Assembly (NCBI RefSeq): GCF_034119865.1
Contig: NZ_CP139421.1
Coordinates: 1,860,001-1,924,000, forward strand
From: Algoriphagus sp. NG3
GTDB lineage: Bacteria > Bacteroidota > Bacteroidia > Cytophagales > Cyclobacteriaceae
DNA length: 64,000 nucleotides
Direction of reading: 5' to 3'
Part shown: one piece after another, positions 1 through 8,520 of the stretch
Numbering within the stretch: the stretch's first letter is position 1
How the letters are laid out: the number at the start of each line of letters is the position of its first letter
The notes under the pieces: generated by a model
The model's input: the letters and a program-made list of their open reading frames with translations, nothing else
The model's database searches: none
Told to the model about the DNA's origin: nothing
Position numbers and translations under genes: made by a program

Positions 1-183
1 AATATCTGCATTAAGATGAAAATCTCTCCCTATCACCCCTATGTGATTATTGCCGGATCCTATTTCCACATTATCAATAGTGGGAGATGGCAATACAGGG
101 TCAGAATTGTCTTCACAGGAGCTTGTTGTTAATAAGATCAGTAACAGGAAAAAAGACGGCAATGAATAAAGCCTAGAATTCAT
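1..183 (-). CDS. DUF4625-type lipoprotein, N-terminal part (cut by window edge)
   Basis: The reverse strand reads an open frame from ATG at 181-183 to the window edge, giving 61 residues. They begin with a hydrophobic signal and a lipobox-like TTSSC at the presumed lipidation cysteine, followed by an acidic EDN stretch. The next part, with PTIDNVEIG and IGVIGRDFHLNA, closely matches the start of the complete DUF4625-like lipoprotein at 55356-56318, so the two are paralogs. I infer an exported, outer-membrane-attached lipoprotein. Its function is unknown. In this phylum such proteins often accompany SusC/SusD systems, but the downstream neighbours lie outside the window. Confidence 0.75.
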   Translation of the reverse strand, partial: MNSRLYSLPSFFLLLILLTTSSCEDNSDPVLPSPTIDNVEIGSGNNHIGVIGRDFHLNADI

Positions 184-517
184 AAATCAAACGTTAAATG
201 TTTACAGTATGCTTGCAGAGGAACTTGAAAGCATAAGCCTGGATAGTCAACCCAGCTATCAATAGCCCTGCATTGCAATTAGAACACAAGTAATATTCAT
301 TTTTCTTTATTTGCAATAAAGTTGCATATGAAGATTGGAAATTTACCTAAAAGGTGACAGCAAGGGATAGTCGTCATATAGATCACTTCCGAAACCTCCC
401 ATGAGTTTTTAGGAGAAGTAAAAAAAAAATCAATAAACTGTGACCTTCTAAAAGGTTCTGTGTCTTATAAAAATCAAAGCCCGCTATCCTTAACCTAATC
501 CGGGACTATAGTATCGA
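184..517. other. Divergent intergenic region
   Basis: This 334-bp AT-rich stretch separates the partial lipoprotein (minus strand) from the ECF sigma gene (plus strand) and must hold both promoters. Imperfect opposite-facing copies of AAGGTGACAG (near 351 and 440) are visible. I could not identify a convincing TAnnTTTG box or a small gene. Confidence 0.4.
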
Positions 518-1114
518 ATGAAATTTACTTCTGAACATGATAAGCAAGAGCTAAAGCGGGCGTCTTCCATGTCAGATGAAGAACTGGTGCGTAAAATTCT
601 CCAGACAAGAGAATCTACATACTATGGGGTTCTTTATGACCGCTATGCTGACAAAATATATAATAGATGTCTCAGGTTCATTCCTGTAAAAGCAGAAGCT
701 CAGGATTTGACCCATGATCTATTCATTAAACTATATTATAAACTAAATACTTATGGAGGTCGCTCCGCATTTTCTACCTGGCTGTACAGCTTTACTTACA
801 ATTTCTGCCTGAACCATCTCAATCGAAAACATAAGGTAAAGCAAGAAAAAGAGCAGGTATTAAATGAACAGATGGAAGTGGAATTCCCGGATATAGAAGA
901 CAGTGAGATTTTAGCCCTGAGAGCTGAAAAACTGAAAGTAGCACTTGACCAAATTGATCCAAATGAAAAGCTACTGTTACTGATGAAATATCAGGATGAT
1001 TTCTCGGTCAAAGAAATAGCTGAATCTCTTCAAGTTGGAGAGTCGGCTGTCAAAATGAGAATAAACCGAGCAAAGAAAAAAGTATTGGATAAATACAATA
1101 ATTTGGAACAGTGA
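518..1114 (+). CDS. RNA polymerase ECF sigma factor
   Basis: This 198-aa protein has the ECF sigma-70 layout. Region 2 (about residues 25-100) contains the YDRYADKIYNRCLRF and AQDLTHDLFIKLYYKL motifs, and region 4 (about 135-190) has a helix-turn-helix reading VKEIAESLQVGESAVKMRINRAKKKV. It recruits RNA polymerase to a specific promoter set. The stop overlaps the GTG of the next gene by four bases, and that gene overlaps a CmpX-like channel gene, so the three form an operon. No anti-sigma factor is recognisable unless the 77-aa partner plays that role. The arrangement recalls the SigX/CmpX neighbourhood of Pseudomonas, which suggests a cell-envelope or osmotic stress response (inference). Confidence 0.9.
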   Translation: MKFTSEHDKQELKRASSMSDEELVRKILQTRESTYYGVLYDRYADKIYNRCLRFIPVKAEAQDLTHDLFIKLYYKLNTYGGRSAFSTWLYSFTYNFCLNHLNRKHKVKQEKEQVLNEQMEVEFPDIEDSEILALRAEKLKVALDQIDPNEKLLLLMKYQDDFSVKEIAESLQVGESAVKMRINRAKKKVLDKYNNLEQ

Positions 1115-1344
1115 AGAATCCATTCAAAGACATACTGGAGGATGAGAAATTGCCTGAGTTGATCAAGAACAGGGTAATGAAAGACATCAACCTGATCAAT
1201 CTGACAATTGATCTGGCTGATCTGTTTCTGGTCCAAAATCCCGGGATTTTCAAAACTATCATTACCGAAGAGCAGGATACTGAGATAAAAGAAAATAAAA
1301 GCACTGAAAACATAAAAGATTTAAACAACGGAAAAGATGAATGA
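1111..1344 (+). CDS. Small hydrophilic protein linking sigma factor and channel genes
   Basis: The 77-aa frame starts at GTG, overlapping the sigma-factor stop as GTGA, and its 3' end overlaps the CmpX-like gene by 8 bp. Tight overlap at both ends supports real translation. The protein has no membrane segment. Its N-terminal half is predicted helical with regularly spaced leucine and isoleucine (LPELIKNRVMKDINLINLTI), and the tail is charged, rich in Glu, Lys and Asn. I do not recognise a family. By position it could be a sigma-regulating protein, analogous to CfrX in the Pseudomonas sigX region, but this rests on gene order only. Confidence 0.7.
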   Translation: MKNPFKDILEDEKLPELIKNRVMKDINLINLTIDLADLFLVQNPGIFKTIITEEQDTEIKENKSTENIKDLNNGKDE

Positions 1345-2161
1345 TATAGTGCAGAACATGCAAGCCAGCTATGGGGTGTTCGAGAATTTACTTCACCAGA
1401 CGCTGGCATTTTTACCTAGTCTGATAGGCTTTATTTTGTTTTTGCTGTTTGCCTGGCTGTTTTACAAATTCTGCGTATGGCTGGTAAGCAGAATCTTAAA
1501 ATCCATCAAACTGGATCAGTTTTTCCAAAAAAAGTTTCCGGGTATAGAATCCTGGAAGTTTAGGCTGCACCCCACTACCATAATCCTGGCATTTACAAAA
1601 ATGACCTTACTGTTGATTTTTGTAGTACTTGGTTCCGAAATACTAGGATTGCCGGTGCTATCCCAGGAACTCGCCAAGCTTCTGAATTTCCTTCCTAGGA
1701 TAGTAATAGCCGTTGCCCTGCTGTTCTTAGGATTCAATATATCCGGGGCGGCCAGGGATCTGATTTATACTGTTTTTAATTCTTTTGGGTTGGCCGGGGC
1801 AAAACTGATCTCCACCCTCGCAGGTTATTTGATCCTGTTTGTCATCTTGCTGATAGCTATAGAACTGATCGGCATAGACACCAGCATTATCACCAATAAC
1901 CTGTCCATTTTATTGGGAGCCGTCCTTCTTTGCGTCACCCTGGCAGTAGGATTAGGTTCAGTGGAAATCGTCAAAAGAATCCTTTTTGGTTTTTACTTCA
2001 AGAAAAACTTTAAGATAGGGCAAGTCATAGAATTTGATACCATACAAGGAAAGATCATTAAAATGGATAATATCAACGTGGTACTGCAGAGGCAGAACGA
2101 TATACTGGTTATTCCTATCAGAGATTTGATTGATGCTCGTGTGGCTATATTAGAACCCTAG
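1337..2161 (+). CDS. CmpX-like mechanosensitive ion channel family protein
   Basis: The 274-aa membrane protein has about five hydrophobic segments, near residues 20-45, 80-105, 115-135, 155-175 and 185-210. A short C-terminal soluble part reading FKIGQVIEFDTIQGKIIKMDNINVVL resembles the beta domain of MscS-type channels. The repeated helices fit the TM_helix (CmpX) family. It probably sits in the inner membrane and responds to membrane tension. It is the last gene of the sigma/77-aa/channel operon and ends two bases before the stop of the convergent kinase gene. The family assignment is reliable; direct control by the sigma factor is inferred. Confidence 0.8.
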   Translation: MNDIVQNMQASYGVFENLLHQTLAFLPSLIGFILFLLFAWLFYKFCVWLVSRILKSIKLDQFFQKKFPGIESWKFRLHPTTIILAFTKMTLLLIFVVLGSEILGLPVLSQELAKLLNFLPRIVIAVALLFLGFNISGAARDLIYTVFNSFGLAGAKLISTLAGYLILFVILLIAIELIGIDTSIITNNLSILLGAVLLCVTLAVGLGSVEIVKRILFGFYFKKNFKIGQVIEFDTIQGKIIKMDNINVVLQRQNDILVIPIRDLIDARVAILEP

Positions 2162-2163
2162 AT

Positions 2164-3282
2164 CTAGCACTCCTCCCTACCCAGTTCGAAGCTCAGTGCT
2201 TCCCTAAGTTCATGAAGTGTAAACGGTTTGGGTAAAATGGAGAATATTCCCAGAGGAATAAACTCTGATTCCTCTTTTCTCTCGCCGGTGATCAATATGA
2301 TTTTAATTAATGGAAACTCTTTTTTAATCAGCTCCACTGGGGCAATTCCTTCCAGGTCAGCTAAATTTACATCTAATAGAATTACAGGATAGTTGTAGAT
2401 CCGAAGCAAGTTTAAGGCTCTCTCTAAATTTTCAGCTGTGTCACAGTGAATTGCTAATTTATCCAGTTGCTTACGGACTACTAACCTGTTTAAAATAAAT
2501 TCATCCACCACGAGGATTTTATTGCCAGGGATATTCACAGGGTCAGTAATATTCACAGGATCAGTATCAAATTTGGGCATGTAACTAGACCGTACTTCAA
2601 ATTGGAGACTAAAAGAAAATATGGAACCTAGTCCCTTTTTACTGCTTAGATAGATGTCACTGGCCATACTATGGAGAAGTTTCCGGGTGATCGCCAAGCC
2701 TATGCCTGATCCATCCTTATTAGTTTCTGAATCAGAGACTTGAACAAAATTATTGAAAAGCCTGTCTTGGTCTTCAGAGCTGATGCCACACCCGGAATCC
2801 TTAACAGCAAAGTGTACTTTGATGGCTCCTTCAACAGACTTTTGCAGATAAACTGAAAGTTTTACAGTTCCATACTCGGTAAACTTCACGGCATTGGTGA
2901 CCAAGTTGTTCAACACCTGAGTTAATTTGGTGACATATCCTACGACCAGAGTAGGTATGCGGGAATCGATTTCTAGGACAAAAGAAAGTCTATTACTCTT
3001 ACAGATAATAGTGTATTGAGAGGCTAGATTTTTTAGCACCCCATGTATATCGAATTCAATAGCTTTCTGTACGGCGTTGAATTCCTCCTTTCTGTTAAGG
3101 AGATAACTGTCCAGTAGATTCTTCAGATGTTTGGCGGAATTATTAATGATATCTACCAAATCCTTCTGGTCTTCCGGGTCGCCGACTTTCAACAGTTCAG
3201 AACTGTTGATCACGATATTCAAAGAATTTCTTATCTCGTGGGACAATTCATCATATTTGTTAAGACTTTGCCTTGTTATCAT
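2164..3282 (-). CDS. Cytosolic hybrid histidine kinase/response regulator
   Basis: The 372-aa protein starts almost directly with a HisKA domain: His15 lies in ELSHEIRNSLN. An HATPase domain follows, with N-box-like NNLVTNAVKF, the G1 box DSGCGIS and the G2 box GSGIGLAITRKL. A receiver domain occupies the last 120 residues, with VVDE at its start, phospho-acceptor LLDVNL and the conserved lysine in LPKPF. It has no sensory or membrane domain, so its input must come from another protein. The order HisKA-HATPase-REC suggests autophosphorylation and then transfer to its own receiver or a separate Hpt protein. It is convergent with the channel gene. No dedicated partner is seen nearby. Confidence 0.88.
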   Translation of the reverse strand: MITRQSLNKYDELSHEIRNSLNIVINSSELLKVGDPEDQKDLVDIINNSAKHLKNLLDSYLLNRKEEFNAVQKAIEFDIHGVLKNLASQYTIICKSNRLSFVLEIDSRIPTLVVGYVTKLTQVLNNLVTNAVKFTEYGTVKLSVYLQKSVEGAIKVHFAVKDSGCGISSEDQDRLFNNFVQVSDSETNKDGSGIGLAITRKLLHSMASDIYLSSKKGLGSIFSFSLQFEVRSSYMPKFDTDPVNITDPVNIPGNKILVVDEFILNRLVVRKQLDKLAIHCDTAENLERALNLLRIYNYPVILLDVNLADLEGIAPVELIKKEFPLIKIILITGERKEESEFIPLGIFSILPKPFTLHELREALSFELGREEC

Positions 3283-3570
3283 TTTAGTGGTAATAGTTTA
3301 AATAAATAGTGGGTATAAAGAATAAAAGTCGAACCCTTTGCAGCTGAAGCATATATCCAAAGTACCGATCCAACATCCAAGAAAGGTGACTTCGTTGATA
3401 GCTGACTTAAGCTAACCAGGCTCTATAGGTTGGAAACAAAAGAATCATAAAAGTCACGCCCACTCCTATATTTTTTCACTCATTTGAAATATTCCTGCGT
3501 TCATCGGAATCCTGTTCACGACTCTATACCCCTTCCTTACTTTTGAGCATCACACAAATCAAAAGCAAAC

Positions 3571-4314
3571 ATGAACAAAGAACTTATCTTTCTCCGAACA
3601 TTCGCGGCCACTGCTGCTATCAGTTCTTCTCTTTTCGTATTTTCTTCCTTTAAGCACTCTGGGGTCCAGAAATTTGAAACAATAGATGTTCAGCGGATAA
3701 ATATTGTAGAACCGGATGGTACCGTGAAACTAATAGTCACCAATGCGGGGCTTTTCCCAACCGGTGATGAGAAAATAAACGGAAGACCTACAAATACTGG
3801 CCGCAAGCAAAGAGCAGGAATGCTCTTCTACAACGAAGATGGGATAGAATGCGGAGGACTGATCTATGACGGAGAAAAAAAGGAAGATGGCCACAGTGCT
3901 GGATTATCCTTGACATTTGACCAATACGATGGGGATCAGGTCATGCAGCTACTCACCACTGATTCCCAGCGCGGAGATAAGCGCTTTGTGAGTTCCTCTC
4001 TAGTGTTTAATGACCGCCCTGCCAAAGAATCCCAGGAAAAAACAGCGGCAATCATGGATGAACTGAGTGAACTCAGAAAATCTGATCCAGAAGCATTTAA
4101 GTTAAAATATGAGGAGTACAAAGTCCAGGAACTCATAGGTGGAGCACCTAGAATTATGCTTGGTAAATCAAGAAGTCAAAACAACGGGTTATTTTTGTTT
4201 GATGAACAGGGGATGCCCCGCGCAATGTTCTACCTGGATAAGGATAACAATCCTAAACTGGAAGCTTTTGATGCGGATGGAAACGTCACCGGATCTTGGC
4301 CTGAATCAAATTAA
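3571..4314 (+). CDS. Conserved exported protein of unknown function
   Basis: The 247-aa protein begins with an N-terminal hydrophobic segment (about residues 8-28), probably a signal anchor or uncleaved signal. The rest is soluble and acidic. Repeated phrases of the type EPDGTVKLIV, NEDGIECGG, DEQGMPRAMFYLD and DADGNVTGSW look like short beta-hairpin repeats carrying a D-x-x-G turn. A charged helix lies at about 145-180. I do not recognise an enzymatic motif. The gene stands alone between a 288-bp upstream region and the MITE-like element. It could be periplasmic; the function is unknown. Confidence 0.7.
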   Translation: MNKELIFLRTFAATAAISSSLFVFSSFKHSGVQKFETIDVQRINIVEPDGTVKLIVTNAGLFPTGDEKINGRPTNTGRKQRAGMLFYNEDGIECGGLIYDGEKKEDGHSAGLSLTFDQYDGDQVMQLLTTDSQRGDKRFVSSSLVFNDRPAKESQEKTAAIMDELSELRKSDPEAFKLKYEEYKVQELIGGAPRIMLGKSRSQNNGLFLFDEQGMPRAMFYLDKDNNPKLEAFDADGNVTGSWPESN

Positions 4315-4323
4315 TTGGTTAAT

Positions 4324-4472
4324 GAGGCTGTCTCATAATTCATAATTGTCACATTGAGCGCCCGCATGCCGGAGGGCAGGAAGTCGAAACGGGCTTAAAA
4401 GGCTTCGACTTTCATGCCTTCGGCAGACCGGCTGTTCAGCCTGACAAGAAAACCTACTTATGAGACAGCCTC
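4324..4472. mobile_element. MITE-like element with 15-bp perfect terminal inverted repeats
   Basis: GAGGCTGTCTCATAA at 4324-4338 is exactly complementary to TTATGAGACAGCCTC at 4458-4472. The 149-bp interior has no gene and contains a nested 7-bp inverted repeat (AGTCGAA/TTCGACT). A T-rich tail follows the right end, so it may also terminate transcription of the upstream gene. It ends 15 bp before the ATG of the LytS-type kinase, so it displaced or supplies that gene's 5' region. No target duplication is obvious. I read it as a non-autonomous repeat; family membership needs genome-wide copies. Confidence 0.7.
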
Positions 4473-4487
4473 TTTTTATATTTCCTT

Positions 4488-5513
4488 ATGCATACTATTT
4501 TTCATCGACTTAAGATTACTCCAACCTTTTTGGGATTGATTTTTTTGTTTGCATACCTTGACTCTATACGAAGCAGGGTGGCACCGGGTCAGCGGATCAA
4601 CTGGTATATTCTTACCCCTGAGTCTGCCATCGTTTCCATGGTACAGGCACTGGTGATTTTTCTGATTCTGAGGGTATCCTTTCAATGGCTTCAGTCCTAC
4701 CCACAGCTCAGTATTCCATGGATGAAAACTGTTTTCAGTTTTGGGAAAGGATTACTCCTGTTTATAGTATTATCCAATGTATTAAGTATCTCCCTTGCTT
4801 TGTTGTTCGGCACCTGGGAAAGGAATTTTTTAGCTGGAATACAGATATCCAACAACATATCGACAATACTTGACTTTATCATCTACGGAGGTTTCTATGT
4901 CGCACTGTTACTTTACCAACAGTTTAAATCCCAACAACTACAGCTTGCAGCTTATGATACTGCTTTGGCAGAAGCTAAGGTTACCCATCTCAAACAGCAG
5001 CTGAATCCTCACTTCCTTTTCAACAATCTCAATATACTTGACCAACTTATAGAGGAGGATCCAAAAACAGCATCCACTTTTTTGCAGAATTTCTCGGAGT
5101 TGTACCGATACGCACTGGAAACTTCGGAAAAACACTTGGTAGGATGGCAGGAGGAGCTTGATTTCGCAAAAAGTTATTTCAACCTGATCCGGGAGAAGTA
5201 TGGGGACGCATATCAATTGGAGATTTCAGTCACAAATCCCAAGGGGAAATTACCTCCCCTCACGCTTCAGCTACTTTTGGAAAACGCTGTTTTTCATAAC
5301 TTTGGCACATCAGAAACTCCGGTAACTATCAAAATCCAACTAGGAGAAAAAGTAATTGTTTCCAATACCCTTCTCCCCTTTAAAAGACCCAAGCATCACG
5401 GTGGAAAAGGACTGGAAAATCTTCGACAGCAGTTTCGGATTTTAGGCAACGAACCAGTAAGTATCGATCAAAGTGATGGCCTTTTCACTGTTAGCATCCC
5501 ACTAATCCCATGA
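4488..5513 (+). CDS. LytS/YehU-type membrane sensor histidine kinase
   Basis: The 341-aa protein has four hydrophobic segments in residues 10-155 and a His_kinase domain. The phospho-acceptor His175 lies in QQLNPHFLFNNLN. Downstream come the YRYALE and LPPLTLQLLLENAVFHN motifs, and the C-terminus carries GGKGLENLRQQF, as in the HATPase G2 box. It senses a signal in or near the inner membrane and phosphorylates the LytTR regulator encoded next; the two genes overlap as ATGA (5510-5513). The start codon lies only 15 bp behind a MITE-like element, so native promoter sequence is absent or inside the element. The ligand is unknown. Confidence 0.92.
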   Translation: MHTIFHRLKITPTFLGLIFLFAYLDSIRSRVAPGQRINWYILTPESAIVSMVQALVIFLILRVSFQWLQSYPQLSIPWMKTVFSFGKGLLLFIVLSNVLSISLALLFGTWERNFLAGIQISNNISTILDFIIYGGFYVALLLYQQFKSQQLQLAAYDTALAEAKVTHLKQQLNPHFLFNNLNILDQLIEEDPKTASTFLQNFSELYRYALETSEKHLVGWQEELDFAKSYFNLIREKYGDAYQLEISVTNPKGKLPPLTLQLLLENAVFHNFGTSETPVTIKIQLGEKVIVSNTLLPFKRPKHHGGKGLENLRQQFRILGNEPVSIDQSDGLFTVSIPLIP

Positions 5514-6283
5514 CCAACATCCTGATTCTGGAAGATGAACTTCCTGCGCGAAAGAAACTAAAAAGATATCTTGGCGAATTGCAATTGGAAGTAGAAATAC
5601 TGGCTGAAATAGATTCGGTATCCACCGGAATTGCTTACTTAAAATCGTCACCTGCTTTAGACCTCATCATTTCCGACATAGAACTCAGGGACGGTAATGC
5701 CTTTGAGATTTTTGCAGAAGTTCAACTTCCCTGCCCCATCATTTTCACCACGGCATACAATGAGTACTGGATGCAGGCTTTTGAAAGCAATGGGATAGCT
5801 TATTTATTAAAACCTTTTGGAAGGGAGAAATTTCAGATGGCTTGGGATAAATTTCAAGTGCTGACCCAAAAATCACATAAAAAATCCAATTGGCTCAATC
5901 AACTTCAATCCATAATCGAAGGTAAATATATAGCTAAGGTGGATTACAAAGCCCGCTTATCAGTACCCACTCATAAAGGAAATTATTTTCTAGAAGTGGA
6001 AGAGGTGGTTTACTTTGAAGCAGAAGGCGGTCTGGTATATGGGTATGACCGGACTGGCAAAAAACATCTTATGAAAGAGGCTACGCTCAAAGAGATAGAA
6101 AGTCAATTGGACCCAGATCGCTTTTTCAGAATCAACCGTGGTGAATTAGTACATAAATCCTTTGTAGTGGGTACAGAACGGTATTCCAAAAATTCAGTAG
6201 CAGTCAAACTAAGCAACCTTCCACGATCACTGATCTGCAGCCAAAGCCAAACACCAGCCTTTTTGACTTGGATAGAAAGGTAA
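5510..6283 (+). CDS. LytTR-family response regulator
   Basis: The 257-aa protein has an N-terminal receiver domain with acidic residues at EDE (8-10), phospho-acceptor Asp56 in IISDIEL and Lys101 in LLKPFG. The C-terminal LytTR DNA-binding domain (about 150-250) contains VVYFEAEGGLVYGY and DRFFRINRGELVHKSFV. It is translationally coupled to the kinase before it by a 4-bp overlap, so the pair is a LytS/LytR-type two-component system. Targets cannot be read from the sequence. In Bacteroidota such pairs often control nearby genes, but the next gene is convergent. Confidence 0.93.
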   Translation: MTNILILEDELPARKKLKRYLGELQLEVEILAEIDSVSTGIAYLKSSPALDLIISDIELRDGNAFEIFAEVQLPCPIIFTTAYNEYWMQAFESNGIAYLLKPFGREKFQMAWDKFQVLTQKSHKKSNWLNQLQSIIEGKYIAKVDYKARLSVPTHKGNYFLEVEEVVYFEAEGGLVYGYDRTGKKHLMKEATLKEIESQLDPDRFFRINRGELVHKSFVVGTERYSKNSVAVKLSNLPRSLICSQSQTPAFLTWIER

Positions 6284-6345
6284 AAACAAGTATCTCAGCA
6301 GAGACTTTAAAATCAGGAGGAATTGGATTAAAGAAACTTTTCAAT

Positions 6346-6383
6346 AAAAAACGTCCGGCTTGATAATTACATCGAGCCGGACG
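6346..6383 (-). terminator. Intrinsic terminator after the SulP gene
   Basis: Read on the minus strand, CGTCCGGCT (6375-6383) pairs with AGCCGGACG (6352-6360) across a 14-base loop, and a run of six T follows (6346-6351). It lies 30 bp after the SulP stop. Confidence 0.8.
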
Positions 6384-6412
6384 CCAATACTAGTCTTGCT
6401 GGACTTTTTTTC

Positions 6413-7945
6413 TTAAGCCAAATCATCCGATATCACTTTGTACGAAGGATCTTCCAGAATATTGATTTCCAGGATTTCGTCTGCTTTGGCCAGTAATCTT
6501 CTGCAATCCGGGCTCAGATGCCTCAAATGCACTTTCTTACCAACCTTCGAATAGCGCTCGGTGATTTTATTCAGTGCTTCGATGGCAGACATATCCACTA
6601 CCCTGCTATCTGCAAAATCGATGATCACCTCGTCTGGGTCATTGAGCACGTCAAACTTCTCATTAAAGGCCGAGACAGAACCAAAGAACAAAGGGCCGAA
6701 AATTTCATAATGTTTTACTCCATTTTCATCTATGCGCTTGCGTGCACGGATGCGCTTGGCATTATCCCAGGCAAAGAATAACGCAGCTAATATCACTCCT
6801 ATTAATACCGCAAGTGCCAAATTGTGTAATACTGCGGTTACAATTGTAACCAAGAACATAAGAAAAATATCCTTCTTAGGCATTTTATTAATGGTCTTGA
6901 TACTTGCCCATTCAAATGTCCCTATGGCTACCATAATCATTAGACCGTTCAAGGCCGCCATAGGCACCTGTTCGATAAGTCCGGATCCAAAAACAATAAA
7001 CACCAACAACATGACTGCTGCCACTATACCTGAGAGTCTTGCCCGGGCACCGGATGATATATTGATCAAACTTTGGCCTATCATCGCACATCCACCCATT
7101 CCTGAGAAAAACCCAGAGGTTACGTTTGCGATACCCTGTGCTACTGCTTCCTTGTTACTTCTACCTCTTGTTTCGGTGATTTCATCGATAATATTAAGTG
7201 TGAGTAGCGATTCTATCAGACCCACTCCCGCCATGATCAGTGCATAAGGAAATATAATCTGAAGGGTTTCAAAAGCAAACGGAACATTTGGAATATGGAA
7301 TGGAGGAAAGCCTCCCTTGATACTCGCAACATCTCCTACTGTTTTTGTGTCAATTTTCAGAAGAGCTACTATTCCAAATACCACCAAAATAGCAACAAGG
7401 GATGCAGGCACTGCTTTTGTGAGTTTAGGAAGACCCCAAATAATCAGCATAGTAAAGAATACAAGCCCCAAGAGCACATACAGGGTCATTCCGGAAAGCC
7501 AAGCCCCTTCTTGGGTTTTAAACTGATCCAACTGGGACATAAATATGATAATTGCGAGTCCGTTGACAAAGCCAAATATTACCGGATGGGGAACCAAACG
7601 GATGAGCTTTCCGAGCTTTAGAGTGCCCGCAATAATCTGAATAATTCCGGATAGCACCACTGCTGCAAATACATACTCTACTCCCTCGGTTTTTGAAAGC
7701 GTAACTATCACTACAGCAATCGCCCCTGTTGCCCCTGAGATCATTCCGGGACGACCTCCAAAAATGGCAGTCACCAACCCCATCACAAAGGCAGCATATA
7801 GACCTGTCAAAGGAGATAAATCAGCCATAAACGCAAAAGCAACTGCTTCAGGAATAAGAGCAAGCGCTACGGTAAGCCCCGACAGCACCTCGGTTTTATA
7901 GTCAACACGCTGACTGAAATCAAATAAATTGAAGTACTTCTTCAT
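6413..7945 (-). CDS. SulP family anion transporter with STAS domain
   Basis: The 510-aa inner-membrane protein has the SulP fold. The N-terminal block reads SGLTVALALIPEAVAFAFMA, about ten more hydrophobic segments run to residue 400, and MGGCAMIGQSLINISSGARARLSG is conserved in the core. A C-terminal STAS domain (about 415-505) contains EVIIDFADSRVVDMSAIEAL. SulP proteins carry sulfate, bicarbonate or other anions by proton or sodium symport; the substrate cannot be told from sequence alone. The gene is monocistronic, followed by a clear terminator and preceded by a long intergenic region shared with the divergent hsp20 gene. Confidence 0.93.
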   Translation of the reverse strand: MKKYFNLFDFSQRVDYKTEVLSGLTVALALIPEAVAFAFMADLSPLTGLYAAFVMGLVTAIFGGRPGMISGATGAIAVVIVTLSKTEGVEYVFAAVVLSGIIQIIAGTLKLGKLIRLVPHPVIFGFVNGLAIIIFMSQLDQFKTQEGAWLSGMTLYVLLGLVFFTMLIIWGLPKLTKAVPASLVAILVVFGIVALLKIDTKTVGDVASIKGGFPPFHIPNVPFAFETLQIIFPYALIMAGVGLIESLLTLNIIDEITETRGRSNKEAVAQGIANVTSGFFSGMGGCAMIGQSLINISSGARARLSGIVAAVMLLVFIVFGSGLIEQVPMAALNGLMIMVAIGTFEWASIKTINKMPKKDIFLMFLVTIVTAVLHNLALAVLIGVILAALFFAWDNAKRIRARKRIDENGVKHYEIFGPLFFGSVSAFNEKFDVLNDPDEVIIDFADSRVVDMSAIEALNKITERYSKVGKKVHLRHLSPDCRRLLAKADEILEINILEDPSYKVISDDLA

Positions 7946-8520
7946 TTGTATGAATAGAATAGGTAATGGATAACTATATCCATCTTATTAAGAACATGGA
8001 TGTAGAGAAATTAATATCAATAGGAAATGAAAACAGGATAGTCCACCATAGGTGAAACTTAAAAAATCAGGGTGGCGTGGTGCCGAAGCGTAAAGTGAGA
8101 AATAAGCCCATATTGTTCTTTGAGTGTGCGAAAGTAGAAACTCTAGGCTTAATTTCAAACTTCTCCTACCTAATTAGAAAGTAAAGATATCAGCAGGAAT
8201 AATCTATAAAACCTAAAAATCATACCCTGAACCTTAAATCCCCCCTTTCTAGGCTCTTATTGACATCTTATAGTGAAAATTATAAACCGGAAATATGGCA
8301 AATAACAGTAAGAATCAGTGTCATAAGTTATAGTTACTGACAAATTTTCAGTGAAAAAGTGACAAAATTATCATAGCGAAGGATTGGCATTTTACTTGTT
8401 TTTATAGAAGCCGAATCGCGATTCATTAGTCTCTTGATTCTCTTGATTTGATCTCTCAAACAATTTGCGAGTCAGTGAATCAAGGATGTTTAGTTGTTTA
8501 ACCATTAAATTGATAAAGCA
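7946..8520. other. Divergent control region between sulP-type gene and hsp20
   Basis: This 575-bp non-coding region includes the sigma-54-like promoter annotated at 8384. Upstream of it lie an inverted repeat ACTGA-7-TCAGT (8336-8352) and a related GTGACAAAATTATCA, both plausible binding sites. I see no ORF or RNA gene. Confidence 0.45.
8384..8400 (+). promoter_or_regulatory. Sigma-54 (-24/-12) type promoter for hsp20
   Basis: TTGGCATTTTACTTGTT has GG at 8386-8387, then exactly ten bases, then GT at 8398-8399. This matches the RpoN consensus TTGGCAC-N-TTGCW apart from C to T in the -12 dinucleotide. It would start RNA near 8411, giving a leader of about 110 nt to hsp20. The inverted repeat at 8336-8352 is in the right place for an activator site. 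Confidence 0.5.
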
